DNA from: Nitrospinaceae bacterium
GTDB taxonomy: Bacteria > Nitrospinota > Nitrospinia > Nitrospinales > VA-1
Length of the DNA: 64,000 bases
Assembly (NCBI GenBank): GCA_021604505.1
Contig: BQJC01000003.1
Span: forward strand, 248,001 to 312,000
Direction: 5' to 3'
The translations under genes were made by a program, and so were the position numbers. Under the pieces are notes generated by a model that saw nothing but the letters and a program-made list of their open reading frames with translations, had not been told where the DNA came from and did no database searches. Below, piece after piece: positions 42,973-52,796 of this stretch (position 1 is its first letter; each line of letters begins with the position of its first letter).

Positions 42973-43446
42973 TTACTTGCCTATTTCGCACATTCCAAAA
43001 CCGGAATCTGTCAATTTGATACGCTCAAGCTCCGGACAAAACTCCGGCTTCCATTCCGGCGAGTAAACCAAATAAGAAGCTTTAAATTTTCTGGCATTTT
43101 GCAGTTCATTTGCAAAATTTTTATCTTCTCCAAAAAATAGTTTCCGCGGATACAAAACCTGAATCGTCGCCGAACGAAAAGACCCGTTCACCCGGTCTCC
43201 CGGCGGCATGAAAACGGTCGCACCTTCAGGAGTCTGTTCCCGAATGCGGTTGACCACGGCATAAGTCCTGGACAACTGATTGGGCATGTCGCTGGAGCCC
43301 GCTGTCTCCATGCGTTGATTCTGAAGCAAACCGATATTCGCCAGGAAAAACTGCGCCCTGGGAAAAAGAAACGTAGTCGACAAAACAATGAGATTTGCGA
43401 TCATGATAGCGGCAATGAGTATCCGCACCGACCGTCCGTCACTCAT
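42973..43446 (-). CDS. Secreted or anchored hypothetical protein, partner of the GT-C-like gene
   Basis: A 157-residue protein with one N-terminal hydrophobic segment (about 8-28) and a soluble domain containing EGATVFMPPGDRVNGS and SYLVYSPEWKPEFCPE. It looks like the detached C-terminal soluble domain of a GT-C glycosyltransferase, which often carries such a segment after the helices. ATG 43446 overlaps the stop of the upstream membrane gene by 8 bases and has AGGA 8 bases before it, so the two are coupled. Two cysteines lie near the C-terminus. No family recognised with confidence. Confidence 0.65.
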   Translation of the reverse strand: MSDGRSVRILIAAIMIANLIVLSTTFLFPRAQFFLANIGLLQNQRMETAGSSDMPNQLSRTYAVVNRIREQTPEGATVFMPPGDRVNGSFRSATIQVLYPRKLFFGEDKNFANELQNARKFKASYLVYSPEWKPEFCPELERIKLTDSGFGMCEIGK

Positions 43447-44956
43447 TCTCAAATCCTTTTTTCACCATTGGCAGTCCAGCGATAAAAAATATCAAGATTG
43501 GATAGAACGCCATCATCCCGCGCGTATCCGAAAGGTTGATGGAATACCCCGGACGAACCCACAAGACTTCGATGTATTTAAATATTTCCGTCCACTTGGG
43601 TTCGGAGTAGGAAAAGATCAAAAAATGCACCAGTGGATAGAGAACCAAAAACCATCCCAATATTTTCTCGCTTGCAGTAAGCTTTTTCAGGTTTTCCTTA
43701 AATAAAAACAGGACAAGAAAGATTGTGCCTAAATAAAAAACGTGCACGCTGACCGAGCGGATCAAAGCGATCAACAGTGCTTTTCCAAGAGACATCGATT
43801 GCGGCCCACCGACCACCATCATCGCTAAATACAAAATCCCCGCTAACGATGCGAACCCGATCAACCGTGTTTTTTTTAGATTAAAATCCCATTTAAAAAA
43901 TACCAGCATCACCAACACCATCCCCAACCCTGCCAGACCCACCGCCACCACCCGTCGATCAAGGACCGAATCAAAACTGAGTAGCGTCAAAAACCAAAGT
44001 GTGGAGAAAAACAGCAGGGGAACGGCCAGGCAGATCAATATCCTGTTTTTCGTCTTTTTACTGTATGCGGAATTGCGGTCAAGGACATAAATCAATAACA
44101 ACAGCGGAATGGCGTTGTACAAAAGAAATTCCAAACGACTCCAGGACGCAATCCCGAACAACGCCCCACTGAGAAATGCCAGTTTATAGGGGTTTGATTC
44201 AGGTTCATCAAACCTGCCCTGCTGACAAACACTCCGGATCAGGAGAAACCAGTACATGGCGCCGATTGAATAATAAAACCCGGTCGTCATATCGAGAAAA
44301 GGCAGAAAGCTGTGCCACCAGAAATACGGAGTGGTTCCCAGAACCAGAGTAAAGGCCGTAGCAATTTTTCCATTTCCGGTGAATGAGAAAACCCGGTAAT
44401 AAAAAATCACCAGCAGGCATAAATAAATAATTGGAAAAATTATTTTTACATTGCCAACATCGAAAGACATAAAATAAGCGAACAACAACGATAGAAACGG
44501 CGGGTATTGGCGAAATTGCGCGATGATCGTCTGCGAATCAAACTCCCCCTCGTGAAGAAATACCATCCCCTTGATGTGATACCAAATCCCGTCCGCCTCC
44601 GTAATCGGCGATGAGCAGGCAAAACCCAAACTCAAAATAAACAGGACTCCAAAAACAAAAACCATAACTGCCACGTCAGCGGATTTGTTTAATGGGGAAG
44701 GCAACATGATATTGGCAGACCGTCTTCGGTAAAGGGCGAATGCAAAAACGAGACCCGTAAGGCTGATCCCGGTTTGGGCAAAGACACTCGGAAATTCCCC
44801 GACACCGATCATCCAGCAAAAAAGAACCAGGCTTTTCAACCCAAGGGCCGAGGCAAAGGCAAGTGCCGCTCTTTCCCCAATAGAGGGAATGACGTTCAAC
44901 ATTCCCAGCAGCAGGTAGGCGAAAATCCAAAGGGAGCCAAAGTCCAGGAGAAACAT
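43439..44956 (-). CDS. Polytopic membrane protein, probable GT-C-type glycosyltransferase
   Basis: A 505-residue protein with about eleven to twelve helices. After the third helix, CSSPITEADGIWYHIKGMVFLHEG resembles the first loop of GT-C enzymes, where Asp/Glu next to an aromatic residue bind metal and lipid phosphate. QYPPFLSLLFAYFMS and WWHSFLPFLDMTTGFYYSIG follow as in GT39-like proteins. It lacks a long soluble C-terminal domain, which may be supplied by the coupled 157-residue protein downstream. GAGG lies before the ATG. Substrate unknown. Confidence 0.75.
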   Translation of the reverse strand: MFLLDFGSLWIFAYLLLGMLNVIPSIGERAALAFASALGLKSLVLFCWMIGVGEFPSVFAQTGISLTGLVFAFALYRRRSANIMLPSPLNKSADVAVMVFVFGVLFILSLGFACSSPITEADGIWYHIKGMVFLHEGEFDSQTIIAQFRQYPPFLSLLFAYFMSFDVGNVKIIFPIIYLCLLVIFYYRVFSFTGNGKIATAFTLVLGTTPYFWWHSFLPFLDMTTGFYYSIGAMYWFLLIRSVCQQGRFDEPESNPYKLAFLSGALFGIASWSRLEFLLYNAIPLLLLIYVLDRNSAYSKKTKNRILICLAVPLLFFSTLWFLTLLSFDSVLDRRVVAVGLAGLGMVLVMLVFFKWDFNLKKTRLIGFASLAGILYLAMMVVGGPQSMSLGKALLIALIRSVSVHVFYLGTIFLVLFLFKENLKKLTASEKILGWFLVLYPLVHFLIFSYSEPKWTEIFKYIEVLWVRPGYSINLSDTRGMMAFYPILIFFIAGLPMVKKGFENE

Positions 44957-45018
44957 CCGGTTCCTCAGTAGAGTGTGTATCGGTGAATAACGAAGGGCAG
45001 TGTTGGAAAAGGTCGAGG

Positions 45019-45699
45019 TTAAGCAGACCGTCTATTTTGGAAAATAAAAAAATCAGCGAACGACCCCTGTCCGAAATCTCCGGTTCCGGGATAAGGGTTG
45101 TTAATTTTTTCAATCAATTCCCAATCTGTAAAACGTTCGCTCACCTGTTTGGAAAAATTTCTATGCCGCACATGCCGGGCGTGGGTTCCTCCTTTTCCTT
45201 CAATATCGCTGGAATAAATAATCACAAATCGTTTTGCGGCCCCAAAGAGATGGTTCATGTAAGCGCTGAACACATCGTCTTCCACGAGGTGATAAATCAC
45301 ATCCAGAGAAAGCCCCAGATCCGCCTGAAAAACTTTTTGACGATCCACAAAACAAGCCGGGCTGTAGAGAAAAAAACTTTTACTTTTATCCTCTGAAAAT
45401 TTTTCCCGGCAAAGAGAAAGAGCCGTGGGAGAAACATCCAGCCCGGTGTATTGCGGGTAGCTGGAAAGAGACAGCTGATTTCCATCCCCGCAACCAAATT
45501 CAATGACCGAAAGGATCTCATTTTTCTCAACGAAGTCGTTCAGGACCTCCGCTTTAAATTTGGCGAATTTCCCGTAGGAACCCTGCCCCGAGTTCCCACC
45601 CAGAGAATACCGGGTTTCCCAAAAGTCCCCGGATCCCGAAAAGAAAATTTGTTTCAGTTTTAAAATAAAAAAGGCGGACAAGGAAGGTTTATTTTTCAT
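45019..45699 (-). CDS. SAM-dependent methyltransferase
   Basis: A protein of about 226 residues. DFWETRYSLGGNSGQGSYGKFAKFKAE is a distinctive start found in a subfamily of glycan-locus methyltransferases. Motif I is VIEFGCGDGNQLSL, then YTGLDVSPTALSLC, LDVIYHLVEDDVF and an HARHVRHRNFSKQV segment near the end. The target is unknown. ATG 45699 is used; the frame can extend to a GTG at 45768, but neither start has a strong ribosome-binding site. It precedes the GT-C-type gene on the same strand by 62 bases. Confidence 0.82.
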   Translation of the reverse strand: MKNKPSLSAFFILKLKQIFFSGSGDFWETRYSLGGNSGQGSYGKFAKFKAEVLNDFVEKNEILSVIEFGCGDGNQLSLSSYPQYTGLDVSPTALSLCREKFSEDKSKSFFLYSPACFVDRQKVFQADLGLSLDVIYHLVEDDVFSAYMNHLFGAAKRFVIIYSSDIEGKGGTHARHVRHRNFSKQVSERFTDWELIEKINNPYPGTGDFGQGSFADFFIFQNRRSA

Positions 45700-45779
45700 G
45701 GAAATGTCAGGTCCGGCGGGAAACTCAAGTTTTTCCCGCAGGCCTTTGCCACGGGGGAAAAAACTCACCGTTCATCTTA

Positions 45780-46811
45780 TCACACCAGGGTGTTTTTCAA
45801 GGGTCCTGCTTCACGGAAAGCGTCCTGCGCTTCTTGTTGCAATTGCAACTTGCGCCCCATGTGTTTGGGCGAAAAATGGAAGGTTCGCAATTGCCTGACG
45901 CCCGCCTCTCCCGCCAGAAGACCTGCCTGCCGGGAGGTCAGGTGACAGCGCTCCAGGCCCCGTTCCTCTTCTTCCGCAAGAAACGGGGATTCGCAGAAAA
46001 ACAGATCCGCTCCGCGCACCAGATCGATAATCCTCGGTTTGTTGCTCTGGTTATAGACCGTATCGACCACGTAGGCGATTTTCTGCCCAGGCGAAAGCAG
46101 GACCAGATCCTCTTTCAATTGCCCCAGGGGAAACCGCACAAATTCCATAGAATCGGTTGTCGGACAAGGAACTTCCACCAGAAAATCATCCGGTTTGCCC
46201 TCAAAAATAAACCGCTTCAAATCGTTCAGCCACGCCCCGTGCGGAAGCTTCCGAGCTTCCAATTGTTCTTTCCTGATATTGACATGAAACATTTCTTTCA
46301 GAGCAAACCCCAGACAGGGGACGCGATGTTCCAACACCGCCGCATGCACGGAAAACGCAGGTTCCTCCAAAAGAGGCCCGCCTGCAAACGGTTCGCGGCG
46401 CTCCTCGGTCCGTTTAAACCGGTCGATGGCCCGAAAACGTGCCCGGCGCAGATGATCCTCGTGGACTTCGGTGACTTCCAAAGTGATGGACTCGCTGTAG
46501 CGATCCACCAGGTTCCAAGTGAAGCCCGCTAATTTTCCTTCCACGTTGGCAATGAAATTGCTCGGCCCGTAAAGGCGTAACGTTTTACCGCGGCCAAAAA
46601 CGATTCGAAGCAGGCGGTCGAAGCCAACAAAATGGTCGATGTGCGTGTGGCTGACAAAGACGTCGCTGACCTTGAGCAAGGTGCCATTGGGAATCGCGGA
46701 AATTTCGCCCAGGTCAAACAGCAAGGCGCGTTTTTCGTAAAGAAATTCCACCAAAAGACCGGGGTCACCAAACACATCGTTGACCAGCCGGGGATGAAAA
46801 ATCGGTTTCAT
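45780..46811 (-). CDS. RNase Z-like metallo-beta-lactamase-fold hydrolase
   Basis: A 343-residue MBL-fold protein. The metal motif is FVSHTHIDHFVGFDRLL (His55, His57, Asp59, His60), and IAYVVDTVYN, FFCESPF and CHLTSRQAG supply further ligands as in the RNase Z/ElaC group. It is longer than bacterial RNase Z (about 305), with an insert at 125-200, so tRNA 3'-processing is possible but other phosphodiester substrates are not excluded. It lies 4 bases after the prfB stop and probably forms an operon with it. Confidence 0.8.
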   Translation of the reverse strand: MKPIFHPRLVNDVFGDPGLLVEFLYEKRALLFDLGEISAIPNGTLLKVSDVFVSHTHIDHFVGFDRLLRIVFGRGKTLRLYGPSNFIANVEGKLAGFTWNLVDRYSESITLEVTEVHEDHLRRARFRAIDRFKRTEERREPFAGGPLLEEPAFSVHAAVLEHRVPCLGFALKEMFHVNIRKEQLEARKLPHGAWLNDLKRFIFEGKPDDFLVEVPCPTTDSMEFVRFPLGQLKEDLVLLSPGQKIAYVVDTVYNQSNKPRIIDLVRGADLFFCESPFLAEEEERGLERCHLTSRQAGLLAGEAGVRQLRTFHFSPKHMGRKLQLQQEAQDAFREAGPLKNTLV

Positions 46812-46815
46812 TCGT

Positions 46816-47926
46816 TCACCCCGACACCGTCTGCTTGCTTTGCATCAGGTACGCTTCGATGAAGGCTCCCAGGTCGCCGTCGAGAACCGCATCCACATTT
46901 CCCATTTCCACGTTGGTTCTCAAATCCTTGGCCATGCGGTAAGGATGCAAAACATAGGAACGGATCTGGCTTCCCCATTCGATTTTTTTCTTTTGTTTCT
47001 CCATCGACTTTTTCTCTTCGTCCTGCTTTTCCATTTCCAATTCGTAAAGCCTAGACTTCAGCACTTTCATGGCCGAGGCTTTATTTTTAAACTGCGACCG
47101 CTCGTTCTGACACTGAACGACGATGCCTGAAGGGACGTGCGTCAGGCGGACGGCGGAATCCGTGGTGTTAACGCCCTGCCCTCCCGGTCCCGAGGCGCGG
47201 TAAACATCGATCTTGAGTTCGTCTTCCTTGACTTCGATATCGATCTCATCCTCCACTTCCGGATAAACGAAAACCGAGGCAAACGAGGTGTGCCGGCGTT
47301 TGTTGGCATCGAAGGGGGAAATACGGACCAGCCGGTGCACCCCGATCTCCGCCTTCAGGTAACCAAAGGCATAGTCCCCGGTGAAATTGACGGTGGCACT
47401 TTTGATTCCCGCTTCATCCCCGTACTGCGTATCAAGAATTTCGGATTTGTAGCCGTTCCGGTCCGCCCAGCGGAGGTACATCCTGAGAAGCATTTGCGCC
47501 CAGTCCTGCGACTCGGTGCCGCCCGCTCCCGAGTTGATGGTCATGATGGCGTTGTTGAAATCGTTGTCACCAGACAACATGGCCTTCAATTCCGTTTGCG
47601 CCACCTTTTCTTTGAGGGCGATGACAGCGCCGCCTATTTCAGATAACAGCGAGTCGTCATCTTCCTCTTCGGCAAGCTCGACCATCGCACCCAAATCTTC
47701 ACACTCTTTATTAAGATCGTTCCAGGAAGTCACCGCCCGCTGCAATTGAGCCCGCTTTTGCTGAACTTTTTGAGCCTTTTCATTGTCATCCCAAAACCCC
47801 GGCTGGGTCACTTCCTTGTCGAGATTTGCAATTTCTTTACTATTATTATCGACGTCAAAGATACCCCCGTAAGAGATCCACCTTGCGTCGCAATTCTTCA
47901 CAGTCTTTTTTAACATCTTCCTGCAT
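46816..47926 (-). CDS. prfB: Peptide chain release factor 2 with programmed +1 frameshift
   Basis: RF2 ends translation at UGA and UAA. Domains: N-terminal helical region; the SPF tripeptide for stop-codon reading in RLVRISPFDANKRRH; and the GGQ hydrolysis motif in ASGPGGQGVNTTDS. The gene starts at ATG 47926 (AAGGAG 8 bases before), runs 23 codons and meets an in-frame TGA at 47857-47855. The site GGGGGTATCTTTGAC (GGG-like Shine-Dalgarno, CTT slip codon, TGA, C) is the classical autoregulatory +1 frameshift signal. After it the frame continues as DVDNNSKEIANLD. The total product is about 369 residues, normal for RF2. An open frame starting at 47916 is only a by-product of this layout. Confidence 0.96.
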
Positions 47927-48088
47927 CAAAAAACTCCTTGTTAAATTTCAAATTCCTTGCCAATCTATTTTCCCCGATACCTCTCGGGAAAACAACATAG
48001 GTCCAACCCATGATAACGGATCGATAAATTTCCGAAGCCCTTATCAAAGACATTAAAATAGCTCAAAATCCCGGCAAAGGACAGCCTT

Positions 48089-49045
48089 TTGACCCCGCTC
48101 CCCTTCCAGTTTCCCAATGATCCCACATTAGACCTGTCCATCATCATCGTCAATTTTAACACTCGCGAGCTCATCCTCGACTGCCTGCGGTCCATCGCGG
48201 TTCACACCAAAGAGATTTCCTTTGAAATTCTGGTGGTAGACAACCATTCAGAAGATGGCAGCGCTCAGGCGATTAAGGAATCTTTCCCACAGGTGACACT
48301 GATCGAGAATGAAGAAAACCGCGGATTTTCTGCCGCCAATAATCAAGCCATACGAATTTCCAAAGGCAAATACATCGTTTTACTCAACAGCGACACCCGG
48401 CTGGTGGAAAACTGCTTTTCCTCCATCGTCCGCTATCTGGAGGCTCATCCAGAGGTTTCCATATTGAGCCCGGAGATTCTCGATGCCGACAATCGTCCCT
48501 GCCCCATGCGCCTGTGGGAAGACTCGGCTCAGGAAGCGGTTTTAAAAATTCTGGGCCGCTACAATCCCGCATCTGAATTCAAAAAAATGGGACCCCGCGA
48601 ACCCAGAGAGGTTGAAGTCGTCGGCGGGTCCTGCTTTGTGGTCCGAAGAGAACTTTTTTCAACTACCGGGCTTCTCGATGAAAATTATTTTTTATACAAC
48701 GAGGAGGATGACTTTTGCCGCCGCGCCCGCCGTCTGGGGAACAAAGTCTGCTATTATCCCGAAACCCGCCTGCAACATCTCCTCGGGCAAAGCACGCACC
48801 AACCCGAAATCCGGGAAAAAGTGATTCTCGAAACCTATAAAAGCAATCTGTATTTCTACTCCAAGCACTATTCGTTCATTTGGAATTTACTATTGCGCTG
48901 GCTTTACCGCCTGACCTTCGTTGCAGGAATTTTCCGGTCGTTTTGGAAAATCATCACCGGCCGCCCCCCTCTGGGAGCGGAAGATTCCATTTCGCTAAAA
49001 TTAAAGCTCCTTTTTCTGAGAATGCCGAAATCGCCAGATTCCTGA
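48089..49045 (+). CDS. Glycosyltransferase family 2, rhamnosyltransferase-like
   Basis: A 318-residue GT2 enzyme. LSIIIVNFNTRELILDCLRSI, EILVVDNHSEDGSAQ, RGFSAANNQAIRISKGKYIVLLNSD (metal-binding N-S-D) and VEVVGGSCFVVRRELF with DENYFLYNEEDDFCRRAR form the pattern of WbbL/RfbN-like rhamnosyl or similar transferases acting on polysaccharide. A C-terminal amphipathic region (260-300) may sit at the membrane. Start TTG 48089 is tentative, with AAAGGA upstream. It is divergent from prfB. Confidence 0.9.
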   Translation: MTPLPFQFPNDPTLDLSIIIVNFNTRELILDCLRSIAVHTKEISFEILVVDNHSEDGSAQAIKESFPQVTLIENEENRGFSAANNQAIRISKGKYIVLLNSDTRLVENCFSSIVRYLEAHPEVSILSPEILDADNRPCPMRLWEDSAQEAVLKILGRYNPASEFKKMGPREPREVEVVGGSCFVVRRELFSTTGLLDENYFLYNEEDDFCRRARRLGNKVCYYPETRLQHLLGQSTHQPEIREKVILETYKSNLYFYSKHYSFIWNLLLRWLYRLTFVAGIFRSFWKIITGRPPLGAEDSISLKLKLLFLRMPKSPDS

Positions 49046-49201
49046 CTTAAAAGCTATTTTTTCTCATTATCCTGAAAAACAGCCCCCGCAATCATCTTTT
49101 CACTCAAGCAAAATTTCATTTTTGCCGATTGAGTAGAAATGGAGAAGTGTGCCGAAAGCTTCAATGAGTTCAATCGGCTCAGATTCATTGAGTTTTAACC
49201 C

Positions 49202-51646
49202 ATGAATATCGTGATGGACCCACAACAAATCCTCTTTCTGATTCTCATCGCTCTGACCGGGATCGCATCCCGCCGTCCCTTTCTGCATTTTCCCATGGAC
49301 GACGATTTTTCCATTTACACATACCGAGCCCGGTTTGCCGGCAGGGGATTTCAATGGAAAAAGGATCTGCAAATCATCGGCATCCCCATGTGGCGTATGC
49401 TCCTGCAAGACAAGCTTTATGGGAATCCTGAAGATGGGTTGCAAAGAATCCGCCACCTGCAAACGCTTTTTCACATTGCAGGATCGATCGCCATCTTTTT
49501 TGCCATCCTGTTTCTAACCGACAATTCCTGGGCGGCGCTCATCGGCAGCTTCCTGCATGCCTTCTATGGAACCTCCCCGGACCTGACCGCAGGCTCATTC
49601 AACCACGAACAATTTTACATCCCCTTCACAATACTCGGATTCGCCCTGTTGACCGTGGGGCCGGAGCCCATATTTTGGGCCGGGCTTTGCTTTGGCCTGG
49701 CAACCATCCCGAAATTCACCACGGGCCTTTATCCGGCGGTGTTGTCCGGAGTGGTCGGATTTCAATATGGATGGGGTTCAATGGGAATGTTTGTCGTTGC
49801 GGCTTCTTTACCGGTGGTTCTCTCCAACCTGATCGAGGCGAAGCTTGGGTTCTGGGATGGACTTTCCCGCAAACAAATGCAGACGCGCATGGCCACCACC
49901 TTGCGATTGAGCCAGACCAAAGCCATGTATTTCAACATCCTGATCGAGATTCGTCATCTAACGATCCAGACTCTGCCGCTGTGGATCGCCGGCATTCCCG
50001 GTCTGATTTTTTCTTTCTTTGGAGAACACGGCGTCTTACTCGCCGCCTTCACGGCAATCACCGTGGCCATGATTTTTTGCCAGCGCGCTTTTTCCCGTTA
50101 CCATTACCTGCCGTGGATTGGCTGGCTGGCGGTGGGCTGTGGGCTGGGCGCGGATTTCGTTTCTCAGCAGGAAGAAACCCTGCAAGCGGTCGCTCTTTTC
50201 ACCTTTTTAGCGTTTACCACCTGGAACTTAAAAGGTCTGCTGCCTTTCTACCTCAAACCAACCGACCGGGAGACGCTGGCGCACTACGAAAAATTCGATC
50301 AATACATCTATTTGCCCTATCTCGGAAAATTGTTGCAGCGCCTCATGCGGATGCGCCGCGAAACCAACGAACGAATCTTCGTTTGGGGAACTTTTTCCCA
50401 GCTCTATCATTTGACGGATCGGCCCGCAGCAGATAACTATCTGCATCACACCATCGGCCCCTGGGACACACCGGCACTCGAGGGGTTTTTTGGCAGTGTG
50501 ATCGGTGGGCTGATCCGTCATAAACCGGCCTATTTGATAAAAACGTTTCCCGATCTCGACATAAACCTTTTGGAGCGAATGACCGGTCTTAAATACCGAT
50601 TGATGAAAGTGGTTCTGGCACGATTCCCGGTTTACCGCCTGGTGAGTTTTACATCCGTACCTGAAAATCCCCTGGCCCTGCCCTGGCAGGAAAAAATGCA
50701 GATCATGAAGAATTTGACCGCGGCCCATTGGCACGCTCCTGCAATCGATCGCACGGATTTTTTACAAGGCAGGACCGTCACCGCCCTTCATGAATGTGAA
50801 AAACTGATTCGCATGAATCCTCACGATACCCTCGGTCTTATCTTTCTCGGGGAATTGTACGATCACTTCGGAAAAAATAAAAAATCCATTCAGGCGTTTG
50901 AAAGCGCTCTACAAAAAGATCCCTGGCGCTTTTATGTGCGGCTCATGCTGGCCAAACAGAAAATCAAACTCGGTCAAATCGACGCCGCCAGACTCCTGAT
51001 CGATGAAGAAACCAAACGGTTCGGCAAACTGGAGGAAATGCTTTTCCTGAACGGATTGATCCATCAACACCAGAACAGTCATCATGAGGCGGTCATCGAA
51101 CTTGAGAAATTTCGAAACCTGCATTTTGAACGTCATGACTGCTGGCAGGCCCTGATCGAATCCCTGGCCCGCCTGAAAGAACGGGAGCAACTGCAAAGGC
51201 TTCACGCCGAATCGGAAAATATCGCCGCCAAACCCGATCGGCAATGGATAAAAACCCTGATCGCGACAGCCCTCGCTAAAATGGATGCCCGGTCGCGACC
51301 GGAGTCTCAAACCTTCACTTACTTTTTAAAACAGGAACCGGAAAACGCGTTCCTGATTTACGCCCTGGCATCCGCCCTGGAACGTGAAGGTGAAATGGAA
51401 AAGGCATTGCTGCTTTTTAAAAAAATCACATCCCTCAACAAAGCTTACCCGCATATTCGGGCAAGGGCCTGGTTTCGCCGGGCCCGGTTATCCCGGGGAG
51501 CGCAAAAACGGCAGTTCGCCAGGAACTGCCTGAAGCTCGACCCAGGACACCAGGGCGCACTAAACTTATTGGCGGACGGTAAGGAAAACCCTTCGCTAAG
51601 CAACTCTCGGATACAAGAGTCCAATCGCATCGGCGGTGCCACTTGA
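49202..51646 (+). CDS. GT-C-like membrane protein fused to TPR repeats
   Basis: An 814-residue protein. The first ~370 residues hold about eleven helices; FPMDDDFSIYTYRARFAGRGF is the first loop with a triple Asp, as expected for a lipid-phosphate-sugar-using GT-C enzyme. A linker domain (370-530) is followed by about six to seven tetratricopeptide-type repeats (530-800), for example LGLIFLGELYDHFGKNKKSI and LIYALASALEREGEMEKALLLFKK. TPR tails often recruit partners in glycan assembly or protein glycosylation. The C-terminus is hydrophilic. It overlaps the next frame by a few bases. Confidence 0.78.
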   Translation: MNIVMDPQQILFLILIALTGIASRRPFLHFPMDDDFSIYTYRARFAGRGFQWKKDLQIIGIPMWRMLLQDKLYGNPEDGLQRIRHLQTLFHIAGSIAIFFAILFLTDNSWAALIGSFLHAFYGTSPDLTAGSFNHEQFYIPFTILGFALLTVGPEPIFWAGLCFGLATIPKFTTGLYPAVLSGVVGFQYGWGSMGMFVVAASLPVVLSNLIEAKLGFWDGLSRKQMQTRMATTLRLSQTKAMYFNILIEIRHLTIQTLPLWIAGIPGLIFSFFGEHGVLLAAFTAITVAMIFCQRAFSRYHYLPWIGWLAVGCGLGADFVSQQEETLQAVALFTFLAFTTWNLKGLLPFYLKPTDRETLAHYEKFDQYIYLPYLGKLLQRLMRMRRETNERIFVWGTFSQLYHLTDRPAADNYLHHTIGPWDTPALEGFFGSVIGGLIRHKPAYLIKTFPDLDINLLERMTGLKYRLMKVVLARFPVYRLVSFTSVPENPLALPWQEKMQIMKNLTAAHWHAPAIDRTDFLQGRTVTALHECEKLIRMNPHDTLGLIFLGELYDHFGKNKKSIQAFESALQKDPWRFYVRLMLAKQKIKLGQIDAARLLIDEETKRFGKLEEMLFLNGLIHQHQNSHHEAVIELEKFRNLHFERHDCWQALIESLARLKEREQLQRLHAESENIAAKPDRQWIKTLIATALAKMDARSRPESQTFTYFLKQEPENAFLIYALASALEREGEMEKALLLFKKITSLNKAYPHIRARAWFRRARLSRGAQKRQFARNCLKLDPGHQGALNLLADGKENPSLSNSRIQESNRIGGAT

Positions 51647-51684
51647 ACTCATACCATCAACCCCCTATTTCAGGAGACAGGTCC

Positions 51685-52623
51685 TTGAAAGTCAGCGTCA
51701 TGGTACCCAACTGGAACGGCATGCGTTTTATCGGAATGTGCCTCGACTCATTAAAACGTTCTGACTTTCAGGGATTTGAAGTCATCGTCGTGGACAACGG
51801 GTCCGTGGATGGGTCACGCGAATTGATCGAGGAACAATACCCCTGGGTCCGCCTGATCAAGAATCCGCGCAACATGGGATTCGCCACCGCCTGCAATCAG
51901 GGCATTCGAGCGGCGAAGGGCGACTACATCTGCCTGTTGAACAACGACATCGAGGTCGAATCCGACTGGTTGAAAGAATTGGTCGAAGGCATGGAACGCC
52001 ATCCGGAATGCGGCATGGGAACGACGAAAATGATGTTCCTCGATGACCGGGAGGTGTTTTACAACACCGGAGACTTGTTCCACGCATGGTCTGCAGGCGG
52101 CGGACGCGGCCAGGGGGAAAAGGACGTCGGGCAGTACGACCGGGAAGACTATGTCTTTGGCGCCTGTGCGGGAGCCGGAATTTACCGGCGGGAATTGTTC
52201 GATACGGTCGGAGTTTTCGATGAAGACTTTTTTATTTTCGCGGAAGACGTCGACCTGAACATGCGCAGTCAATTACGGGGCTTTAAAAGCGTGTACCTGC
52301 CAAAAGCCAAGGTCTACCACATTGGCACCGCCACCGTCGGTCTTTACAGCGACCGCTACGTTTATCTTTGCAAACGCAACGATGTGTTCGTGCTCATCAA
52401 GAACATGTCTCTTAAAATGTTTGGCAAGAACTTTTTCACCATCCTCAAACACCAGTTGGAAGACATTAAATATTTTTCCTACCGGGGTCAGGGGATCGTG
52501 CTTTTAAAATCCAAACTGGACGCCCTGAAGATGCTCTTCCCCATGCTCGCCCGCCGGTTTCGCATTCAGAGGCAAAGAACCGTACCCGATTCCGAGATTG
52601 AAAAAATCATGATTTATGATTGA
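51685..52623 (+). CDS. Glycosyltransferase family 2
   Basis: A 312-residue GT2 enzyme. VSVMVPNWNGMRFIGMCLDSL, VIVVDNGSVDGSRELI, MGFATACNQGIRAAKGDYICLLNND (metal-binding N-N-D), FGACAGAGIYRRELFD and FFIFAEDVDLNMRSQLRG are family blocks shared with rhamnosyl- and galactofuranosyl-type transferases. The TTG at 51685 is preferred, since AGGAGACAGG lies 8 bases before it; a longer frame from 51643 overlaps the preceding gene. The C-terminal ~80 residues carry a basic amphipathic region. Confidence 0.9.
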   Translation: MKVSVMVPNWNGMRFIGMCLDSLKRSDFQGFEVIVVDNGSVDGSRELIEEQYPWVRLIKNPRNMGFATACNQGIRAAKGDYICLLNNDIEVESDWLKELVEGMERHPECGMGTTKMMFLDDREVFYNTGDLFHAWSAGGGRGQGEKDVGQYDREDYVFGACAGAGIYRRELFDTVGVFDEDFFIFAEDVDLNMRSQLRGFKSVYLPKAKVYHIGTATVGLYSDRYVYLCKRNDVFVLIKNMSLKMFGKNFFTILKHQLEDIKYFSYRGQGIVLLKSKLDALKMLFPMLARRFRIQRQRTVPDSEIEKIMIYD

Positions 52624-52796
52624 CCGAGCAAAGGATTGTGCTTCCGTTTATATTATGATTTAATTCCACGAGCTGAACTGCCTGTCCGAAAACTGTTTTG
52701 CTCGCGAACCCCTTGAAATCCTCTGAATCAAATGAAACCATCGATTTCCTCAAAAGCTTATAATTCATTTCGTTTGGGTCCGGCGTCAAGCGGGTC

